Positions 62,001-64,000 of a stretch of 64,000 bases of DNA are shown in pieces. Origin of the DNA: Membranipora membranacea. Its lineage: Eukaryota; Bryozoa; Gymnolaemata; Cheilostomatida; Membraniporidae. The notes beneath the pieces were generated by a model. It did no database searches. It was not told the origin of the DNA and saw nothing but the letters and a program-made list of their open reading frames with translations. The stretch is from positions 556,001-620,000 of the forward strand of contig OU612072.1 in NCBI GenBank assembly GCA_914767715.1, given 5' to 3'. Position numbers and translations under genes: made by a program. The first letter of the stretch is position 1, and every line of letters starts with the position of its first letter.

Positions 62001-64000
62001 ACGCATTCATACAGTGTGTGGTCTAATACTAATGACGGATATATACGCTCAGTCACTGTGACAACCAAATGTCCAATGATAGTGCAGTTTTTTCTTCAAA
62101 ATCTTTATTGGATCATCTTCCTCATACTCTTATGTGATTGGGTAGAGTTTTAGAAAATATATTTGGGGACTCACTTTGCTTTCACTTCAAAAAAACAAAA
62201 CTCAAGTTAGGATTTCAGAAAATTTCAGTCACAAAAATATTTCAATGGCAAGCTCTAGGACTAGGATTCATGAATCTGGTGTGCTTGATGAATGTTCAGG
62301 AGGAGTTGGCTCAGAGCTTGATGATGAAAATGAGGTGAGTAGGGTTACAAATTATGGTGAATCTGAATATCTAAATAAAATTGCTAAATTATAACATGAT
62401 GATATATATATGAGAAAAATGTCATTCACCTGACCTTCTATCAACTTCAATTTGTCAAAAGATAAAAATATACTTGTGCAACTAGTAAGCCTACCACTAC
62501 ACCAAATTTTCTGGTTCATGATATGCAATGTGTTTCACTATACAAAGTAACTTTTTCTTTTACTAGTCAAGTGACAGAGAGTGAATGAGAAGAGGATAGT
62601 CAAGTTGTTGAAGTTGATGAGATGGATAACCGATACTCTGCAACAGACGTTGATGCTGATGATTCTGATTTTGATGGTGAGTCTCCCCCCCCCCAATACA
62701 GTATACAGTATAAACCACACACCTTGTGTAACAATTATTGTATTTCACATGTTATACACAACAACATAACACGCTTTCCTGTTTTGTTGTTTCAGGCTCC
62801 CCACCACGAAAAGTTGCTATAGTTGGGGCTGGACATAGAGCTCCTGGGAGGGCGGGTCGACAAAGGAGAGCTGGTTGAGGCAGAACGGCACCTCAGGAGC
62901 AGGTTGTAGTCAGTCATGTTGGTGAGATTGACAACTCTGATGGTGACTCATACTTTTGATGTATGGTAGTCATTTTTGTTTTTACTATCAAAAACTAAAA
63001 TAATATTTTGATCATCAGAAAATATTTTTTTCAAATCGATAACAATCATTTTTTGCTGTTTTTTATGTAAGTTCAGCTTTACAGCAATAAATATCATAAG
63101 ATCATATATCGCAAATCAATAACCAACACATCTGTGCATATAAATCCAACTCAGACACTATTGGGCGATCTGTACTGTGACTAAATGTCATAAAGTGAGT
63201 TTGAAAATAAAACTTCAGAAATCACAAATGCTTTATTCCTCCCTTAGGTCAATGGGCAGTATGTATACATGCATTGTCCAATGCATACCAAAATTCAAAT
63301 CCTAACAGATAAAGAGCTGGAGAATTCATATATTTTTACAGATTGTGGATAGCACAACTGGTTACAAAGAAATGTCTATGTAAACATAGGCATTTTTTGG
63401 AAAAAACGCCTAGTATCCGACCACTAATTAACATTAACAATGGGCAGGAGCGAAAGAGTTGATCTAACTTAAAATGGGATTTATGAACAGCGCATGCCAA
63501 TTTTCACAGTAGTCCTATTGCAGTAACTCTCATATTGTATCGCTGGGTGTATTAGCAGGTTCACATCAAGAGTAAAACTATAAATATGTCTTGATGCATC
63601 TTTCTATCCCATCCTAAAGCTGCTGGACCAACTCATTTCCCTTTTTTCTGGCTTCGATGTATTGGGCCAAAGTCTTGTTGTGATTTAAATGTCTGCTGAG
63701 GATCATTTCCAGAGCTGTTTGGAGGAGGAGGAGTTGATTGAAGGAATAATGCACGTGTGTTGCCCATTACATCAAAATTAAATGTGAAAATACCGAACAA
63801 ACTTGATACAAGCCAGCAGATTATCGATAAAATTCTGTTTACTAACTCACTATATATATGAGTTGTTCTCTCATTGTAGAAATCTCGAAGCGTAATTATC
63901 AGATGTTTGAAGATTTAGAAGAGAAGTTATCTTTACTTGAGGAGCAGGTTACAGTTAGTCAGCTACAAGCTGAGGAGCTGCGGCAGGCCCAAACTAACAT
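38092..64000 (+). CDS. Coiled-coil protein gene, partial (at least 5 exons)
   Basis: Exons with consistent phases: 38092-38188 (phase 0 to 1), 38706-38839 (1 to 0), 55400-55502 (0 to 1), 61093-61224 (1 to 1) and 63880 to the window end. All encode highly charged heptad-like sequence without proline-rich or globular features: EELDSLREEALDKQLDDEKQ, EIDLIQLELTNRDIRIAKIE, IRQLYDEKSELESKC, KFEKAKMELKSVQADYEQEK and EDLEEKLSLLEEQVTVSQLQ. Together they form part of a long rod-like coiled coil, as in golgin-, centrosomal- or myosin-tail-like proteins; no family-specific motif is present. Both ends lie outside the identified exons: the start was not found to the left and the right edge truncates it. 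Two introns (16.5 and 5.6 kb) are packed with mobile elements. A further possible exon (61317-61449, QLTQLESEQLDHE) does not fit the phase and is not included. Confidence 0.72.
38969..39610. mobile_element. TA-flanked MITE, ~640 bp
   Basis: The left end CCGTAAGGTCGCGTATTGTA and the reverse complement of the right end (CCGTAAGGTCGCCTATTGTA) match at 19 of 20 positions. The similarity continues for about another 10 bp. TA flanks both ends (38967-38968 and 39611-39612). No transposase frame. It lies in the large intron of the coiled-coil gene. Confidence 0.8.
40257..42910 (+). pseudogene. LINE ORF1 (nucleic-acid-binding-type), broken
   Basis: The first product of the LINE, in several frames. 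The frame at 40257-40562 opens with a basic and Ser/Asp-rich head (DSDSTSSSSEPT). The frame at 40501-40755 contains YTINFFNRTSTILVNG, a motif typical of invertebrate LINE ORF1 proteins. 41376-41741 and 42095-42607 are Pro/Ser-rich with a coiled-coil stretch (RYQELEEVVNNQTK, then FSETMEQKFNHQLFCVKQQL). 42638-42910 is the C-terminal part, ending 8 nt past the start of ORF2. A ~500-bp non-coding segment (about 40855-41355) interrupts it and may be an unrecognised insertion. The role is inferred to be RNA binding and chaperoning in retrotransposition. Confidence 0.7.
42903..44099 (+). CDS. LINE ORF2, AP endonuclease part
   Basis: A 398-codon open frame starting with a Met whose codon overlaps the end of ORF1. 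It has the exonuclease/endonuclease/phosphatase fold order: KIAHLSIRGL near residue 10 (normally N.RS), DIFCLSETFL with the catalytic Glu (35-45), GGGLLCCIR (73-80), and FILGDFNVDL (143-152) with the catalytic Asp and Asn. A lysine-rich linker (KRKKKKYMTKLVENSKG) leads to the RT. Several normally conserved residues are altered, and the frame ends in a stop at the RT boundary, so the copy is likely inactive. The RT continues in another frame from 44096. Confidence 0.85.
   Translation: MSSYFTQGMKIAHLSIRGLTSKIDEVKKILHENDLDIFCLSETFLNESKSNSFFHILNYNIVRQDGNTGQGGGLLCCIRVGISFEDINIANHSMPESITFKISKTHSQSFLTCFVCRPPSALVDWNHVFTHYIENIVSICREVFILGDFNVDLSHNSTLVRWFRNDINPLGLTQLIKDFTRIAEHSESIIGHIYTNQPANVRSSLVLKYSLSDPFLIMAIRKKSVVKSEKRIKINFNDYSKFTDENIHKYFSNVDWHQSLCYSNINHVIENFNETFLNLTSKLIKRRTRYVKSEVLPMWIDDEVRDHMRLRDQYKSQKLWDFYKIERNLVTNMIKRKKKKYMTKLVENSKGHNTKSLWNALNIRNKTKTYIDNAADISSSNLNEHFTSIAVKLSKDFL
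44096..45283 (+). pseudogene. LINE ORF2, reverse transcriptase part, interrupted by LTR element
   Basis: The RT blocks are complete. They include IGKSTGPDQISVWMLN, PVWK-like FPKVWKIARVTPIFKSG, NYRPISVLPVLSKIFEKH, QSGFRTAHSCSDAV, IFLFIDFCKAFDCVDH, and GVPHGSILAPTLFQIYINDL (PHG instead of PQG). Catalytic YAYADDTVF and LLGFKL follow. A stop at 45104-45106 and a frame change separate the thumb (45113-45280, VLDKVSKNTNLLKLCRPYL). The coding sequence is then cut at 45283 by the LTR retrotransposon and resumes at 54491. Confidence 0.9.
45284..45502 (+). repeat. 5' LTR
   Basis: 219 bp, TGTGGGGTTATCCGAG to TAGCTTTACA. It is followed immediately by TGGGGCAGTCGGC, a candidate primer-binding site beginning with the TGG complementary to a tRNA CCA end. 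I cannot name the primer tRNA. Confidence 0.93.
45984..47112 (+). pseudogene. gag of the LTR element (broken)
   Basis: The start ATG at 45984 lies in GCCACCATGG, a perfect Kozak context. The first 167 codons encode a capsid-like helical protein, ending at TAG 46482-46484. Downstream, an Arg/Ser-rich basic stretch (46690-46830) precedes two CCHC zinc knuckles: CYQCSDPHHRIRNC at about 46858 and CHLCQKKGHTVIDC at about 46910. A frameshift lies inside the second knuckle. This order (capsid, basic linker, two knuckles) is normal for Ty3/gypsy Gag. It packages element RNA in cytoplasmic particles. Confidence 0.82.
47128..48170 (+). pseudogene. pol: protease and first part of reverse transcriptase
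   Basis: The aspartic protease active site is LDTGF at 47185-47199, after a beta-strand VYIEVNG. RT follows with VIEVVEHPTDWCSGL and VPKAHRKIRMCVDLTMLN (about 47635-47735). A frameshift lies near 47785-47870. It continues with LFSKLDANSGFWQI, FLTPLGRYQFRRLPFGL and MMDDVLVFG (where the usual Y-x-DD tyrosine is replaced by Met), ending at FLGHVV. The RT is interrupted at 48170 by the hAT-like insertion. Confidence 0.9.
48171..49012. mobile_element. hAT-like MITE inserted in pol
   Basis: 842 bp. The left end CAGCTGTGGGCAACC matches the reverse complement of the right end, CATGGGTGGGCAACC, at 12 of 15 positions. The 8-bp duplication GTTTAGAA (48163-48170 and 49013-49020) is perfect. TIRs of the CAG..GTGGGCAA type with 8-bp duplications are the hallmark of hAT elements. 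The interior has no transposase frame apart from fragments. Removing it makes the surrounding pol continuous. Confidence 0.92.
49021..50136 (+). CDS. pol: end of RT, RNase H, integrase zinc-binding domain
   Basis: An open frame to TAA 50134-50136. It begins with the RT connection (AKRFLGMVNYLNKF). RNase H follows (VSADSSRIALGAVLLQ, EKNYAMIELEALGITWACEKF, TDHKPLISLL, RVQRFKMRLMRYDF). The integrase H2C2 module comes last, from the LCHEGHQYIGKCQRRARQLF block to WWPGCSKEVEEFIRKCDIC. The terminal TAA interrupts the normal run into the integrase core. Confidence 0.9.
   Translation, partial: GVKLDPEKAKTIMSISPPTTKKEAKRFLGMVNYLNKFSSKLAELCSPIYETTNSSPFYWGIDQQTAFEEIKVELSSAPVLCAFDVRSRHKVSADSSRIALGAVLLQFTVDELWQPVEYASRKLLPAEKNYAMIELEALGITWACEKFDFYLVGRTFEIETDHKPLISLLGEKDLSQLPLRVQRFKMRLMRYDFTISHTPGVCMYITDFLSRPNSQPSGSDKEITEFRLVEFYVASNMKHIWPENFQERELLQAIMNDTICKDIQQCIRFEWPLDISGCDVEVKKLYQVRDSLILYGDIIMYESRLYIPKALRRKYLELCHEGHQYIGKCQRRARQLFWWPGCSKEVEEFIRKCDICTKFGKIKHEPIEDCG
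50242..51381 (+). CDS. pol: integrase core and C-terminal region
   Basis: The DDE integrase core: the first Asp lies upstream at about 50208 (LLVVDYYTTWI) before an in-frame TAA at 50230-50232. The second is in LLRSDNAGCYASQSF and the catalytic Glu in YPQSNGLAERSVRTFKNSL. GPY/F-like C-terminal sequence follows (GQIVWVKAP...YWIKTGLSTVRRNRKHL). After this comes an acidic, low-complexity, tandemly similar tail of about 150 residues (NASTDTSGHDLADPS, then DNDASTDIVIDNLAGPS), ending FVYFAD. The stop codon TAA (51379-51381) is part of the TTAA target of the next insertion. Confidence 0.9.
   Translation: MLLLSSYNVIQEFKSIFSCFGVPILLRSDNAGCYASQSFRDFAKTWGFDQRFSSPRYPQSNGLAERSVRTFKNSLKKSDDIFSALLAYRATPLSEGFSPGELMFGRRMKPPLGHPTSIEVDYKEFEKVCLQKRKDAFHKWNQKHHAKYLPELLPGQIVWVKAPTDASQEGIVLYKDESHPKSYWIKTGLSTVRRNRKHLFLLQKTNHPISGPADSIMPLALEWYFESTGDKGCEVVPIANPGVSFDPNTVGVEAPVAGESNISAYALGDDVALHDSNDEINASTDTSGHDLADPSLDLQVELNTDNDASTDIVIDNLAGPSIELPLNPISEATNAKADLSISMGNPVMTEELQPTKPAVTRSGKQPKPTKKDEFVYFAD
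51382..52746. mobile_element. 1.37-kb foldback element with TTAA duplication
   Basis: Two long arms (about 51382-52040 and 52085-52746) are inverted copies with high identity. Both ends are GGTAATGTCAAAGAC, read inward, and the centre is only about 25-45 bp (AAAAAATAGCTGTTTTTTGG region). TTAA flanks each end (51378-51381 and 52747-52750). It has no coding capacity. TTAA duplications are typical of piggyBac-type transposition, so this is likely a non-autonomous piggyBac-dependent element, but the source transposase is not seen in the element. Confidence 0.93.
52901..54098 (+). pseudogene. Third ORF of the LTR element: zinc-knuckle, Pro-rich, coiled-coil protein
   Basis: Located after pol where an env gene would sit, but not env-like (no signal peptide or membrane segment). 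From ATG 52901 it shows cysteine/histidine clusters: FCPK, then TGA 52946-52948 where the spacing suggests a lost Cys, then HNPKHAFGYC and GHNVLC, and a clear CCHC knuckle CWNCGGPGHFKDSC at about 53059-53100. A basic Pro-rich region follows (KPKPPRKVPAATAPRP), then a Ser/Pro/Thr linker. An Ala/Glu-rich helix (ILEAQAQESEMRSAMAKAEE) precedes a lysine-rich C-terminus (LMSKSIAKKKLAKGEDSEED). It is broken by TGA, a frameshift near 53425, TAG 53488 and TAA 53859. Function unknown; nucleic-acid binding is inferred from the knuckle. It could be a second Gag-like product. Confidence 0.7.
54255..54271 (+). promoter_or_regulatory. Polypurine tract
   Basis: The purine run GAGGAAAAGGAAAGG ends two or three bases before the 3' LTR TGTG. 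It is the expected primer for plus-strand DNA synthesis. Confidence 0.85.
54272..54490 (+). repeat. 3' LTR
   Basis: 219 bp, same length as the 5' LTR, with about 16 substitutions and no indels by eye (7%). It ends TAGCTTTGCA followed by the CAAAT duplication and then resumed LINE sequence. Confidence 0.93.
54491..55371 (+). pseudogene. LINE ORF2 C-terminus and 3' end (after the LTR insertion)
   Basis: It continues the LINE of 40257-45283. AKKSLR-type sequence appears as LSKKALRIVANV near 54515. 54570-54750 carries FTCITGFKALNNLSPQYISDFF and HRFPRRDTHLLK. After the MITE at 54749-55125, TNFNILPSSLRTTLTLNNIMFKKRL ends the protein at TAG about 55268, which is typical of LINE C-termini. The 3'UTR ends in an AATAAATTG/AATAAAAG region, and the element runs into a (TA)n tract at 55372. 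Confidence 0.85.
54749..55125. mobile_element. 377-bp TTAA-flanked MITE in the LINE 3' part
   Basis: The left end AGGGCAACCAAGGTTTC is the exact reverse complement of the right end, GAAACCTTGGTTGCCCT. TTAA sits outside both (54745-54748 and 55126-55129). Removal restores the LINE reading (THLLK to PPLDN region). It is non-coding and of piggyBac-like target preference. Confidence 0.92.
55372..55394. repeat. (TA)n tract between LINE 3' end and a splice acceptor
   Basis: About eleven TA dinucleotides immediately precede TTGCAG, the acceptor of the 55400-55502 exon. The LINE tail, the TA repeat and the exon are contiguous, so this intron's branch and polypyrimidine region has been replaced by transposon-derived sequence. 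Confidence 0.8.
55503..56090. other. Intron of the coiled-coil gene
   Basis: No further exon or repeat recognised between the exon end at 55502 and the 31-bp array. Confidence 0.35.
56092..56176. repeat. 31-bp tandem array, left part (3 units)
   Basis: Units AGAGATGAGTTATTGTCCCC + TATTTAAG and variants have GATGAG ending at 56111, 56141 and 56173 (30-32-bp spacing). The array is interrupted after GAGTTA by the composite element at 56177 and resumes at 60981. Each unit resembles a polypyrimidine tract plus AG followed by the first bases of the 61093 exon. Confidence 0.85.
56371..57076 (+). CDS. HNH / His-Me finger endonuclease-like protein (element gene)
   Basis: The terminal exon 56765-57076 (TAA) begins after a TAG acceptor with ASASGGCLVWTGGTSSRGYG. 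It continues VEWSDG, GVHRVRMM, then the zinc-binding HNH core EASHLCHNKLCLSVHHLSLE and NWVNMQRGRC...SQCSGHAAGYPNCLI. The S-H-L-C-H-N...C..P/V-H-H-L pattern with flanking cysteines matches the zinc-binding loop of His-Me-finger endonucleases. An upstream exon 56371-56585 (TAG acceptor, GTGAG donor) encodes QFGALYADKSVEAKL to ELKEAEAGFW. Its phase (2) does not join the 56765 acceptor but would join an acceptor at 56814/56815 in frame. The mature gene is thus uncertain or decayed. It converges with the transposase gene. Confidence 0.6.
57632..59562 (-). pseudogene. Mutator-like transposase gene (two exons, two lesions)
   Basis: Exon 1 is 59562-59405 (ATG; MPRLNKNRIANKLRGF) and exon 2 is 59250-57632 (stop TAG), phase 2 at the junction. 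About 590 codons. The central domain includes CSISLTCGSKGCSF, AINKLFGHAVQDSCLG and EIAISVDSRYNSSRFG. KKMGLCATQAVTTAIDSC, VLDYVIENKVC and LIPVTVTSDNDGQGAKPY follow. This matches the animal Mutator-like transposase family, with acidic residues in SVDSRYN and SDNDG as likely catalytic positions. There are two defects: an in-frame TAA at 58512-58514, and one extra base in a run of ten A (plus-strand T, 57893-57902) that shifts the C-terminal 85 codons. Either could be an assembly error at the homopolymer. Arrangement is tail-to-tail with the HNH gene. Confidence 0.8.
60026..60980 (+). repeat. Right direct repeat of the composite element, split by a LINE
   Basis: It copies 56177-56645 at about 95% identity, including the acceptor and coding exon of the HNH gene (QFGALYADKSVEAKL, and after the insert ERRKNLTTDFLSIL). 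The left copy preserves the empty site CGTTTGATTGAGCGCC. Here the sequence is CGTTTGATTG, then the LINE insert, then GATTTGAGCGCC. Confidence 0.88.
60311..60793 (-). mobile_element. LINE 3'-end insert in the right repeat
   Basis: A 5'-truncated minus-strand LINE of about 480 bp. Its protein-coding end has the CPSGRYRTVKHRSSLG signature and FINDLLSK. The 3' tail is a (TCCA)n microsatellite, seen on the plus strand as GGATGGATGGATGG at 60311. GATT at both junctions is the likely short duplication. The family is the same as the remnant at 21990-22770. Confidence 0.85.
60981..61098. repeat. 31-bp tandem array, right part, merging into exon 61093
   Basis: GATGAG ends at 61010, 61041 and 61073, and the last unit (GATGAC) is the start of the coiled-coil exon. 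The tracts before each AG are pyrimidine-rich: CCCCTATTTAAG, CTCCTATTTCAG, CTCCTATGTTAG and CCCCTATTAAAG. The real acceptor is probably the last, with AG choices at 61092 and 61098 both keeping frame. Confidence 0.82.
61225..61650. other. Intron of the coiled-coil gene with possible cryptic exon
   Basis: A possible exon at 61317-61449 (pyrimidine-rich acceptor; GEQLTQLESEQLDHE) fits the coiled-coil style. It ends in phase 2 and cannot join the 63880 exon. It may be an alternative or dead exon. Confidence 0.3.
61652..61760. repeat. ~50-bp tandem duplication
   Basis: AGTCTGCTGAGGGTGGGGG + GTGTCCCTGACCCTCCCTCC is repeated immediately with a few changes, followed by a third partial AGTCTGCT. It is G/C-skewed and self-complementary (GGTGGGGG against CCCTCCC). 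Confidence 0.8.
61938..63472 (+). mobile_element. Probable piggyBac-like element remnant
   Basis: TTAA occurs at 61938-61941 and 63469-63472. Near the left end CCCATTGCC is followed by two copies of a TAATGACG(T/G)ATATATACGC motif. Near the right end, the reverse complement reads TGCCCATTG and then GTGGTCGGATACTAGGCG, similar to GTGGTCTAATACTAATGACG on the left. Inside are decayed acidic N-terminal exons: 62245-62334 (VLDECSGGVGSELDDENE, GTGAGT donor), 62575-62675 (YSATDVDADDSDFDG) and 62798-62960 (SPPRKVAIVGAG, then a Gly/Arg-rich stretch). Such acidic then Arg-rich leaders are common in piggyBac-derived transposases, but the DDD catalytic domain is absent. The termini are tentative. Confidence 0.45.
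63473..63879. other. Intron preceding the last coiled-coil exon
   Basis: No repeat or exon recognised. It ends in a good acceptor (TTGTTCTCTCATTGTAG) for the exon starting at 63880. Confidence 0.4.

Overview
The window is a piece of a eukaryotic (metazoan, non-vertebrate) nuclear genome. It is AT-rich and intron-rich, with GT-AG introns and coding exons of 26-360 nt. It is very densely colonised by transposable elements: LINEs, Ty3/gypsy, hAT-like and TTAA-target elements, MULE and Mutator-like transposases, tRNA-derived SINEs, minisatellites and foldback elements. Immunoglobulin-domain receptors with tyrosine motifs, together with this repeat mix, suggest a marine invertebrate; a sponge or other early-branching animal is possible, but the sequence alone does not settle the phylum.

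Layout. 0.5-1.4 kb: small compact unknown ORFs. 2.7-3.9 kb: a decayed LINE reverse transcriptase. 4.4-9.3 kb: minisatellites, a TA-flanked MITE carrying a tRNA-like segment, and a Ty3/gypsy remnant. 10.3-20.6 kb: host gene 1 on the + strand, a nine-exon single-pass Ig-domain receptor of about 484 aa, reconstructed with every exon phase agreeing. Its large introns hold a 0.96-kb TIR element, an inverted higher-order satellite and a tRNA-SINE cluster. 21.2-23.8 kb: a tail-to-tail, decayed paralogue of the same receptor on the - strand. 22.0-32.3 kb: several LINE fragments (one with a 605-aa open RT ORF), a MULE transposase remnant and a long palindrome. 34.6-35.1 kb: an 11-bp minisatellite. 38.1-64 kb: host gene 2 on the + strand, a coiled-coil protein with five phase-compatible exons that runs off the right edge.

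The 16.5-kb intron of host gene 2 (38.8-55.4 kb) holds a nested stack. A LINE (about 40.2-55.3 kb) is split by a complete gypsy-type LTR element (45284-54490, 219-bp LTRs, CAAAT duplication). That element is itself split by a hAT-like MITE (GTTTAGAA duplication) and a 1.37-kb foldback element (TTAA duplication). The LINE 3' part carries another TTAA-flanked MITE.

The next intron (55.5-61.1 kb) contains the most unusual structure: a 4.8-kb composite element. An HNH (His-Me finger) gene on the + strand faces a Mutator-like transposase gene on the - strand. They are framed by two 469-bp direct repeats, each with its own short inverted termini. The whole block lies inside a 31-bp tandem array whose unit looks like a reiterated 3' splice site. 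A piggyBac-like remnant follows at 61.9-63.5 kb.

Only the two host genes look like cellular genes. Nearly all other coding signal is mobile-element protein in various stages of decay.
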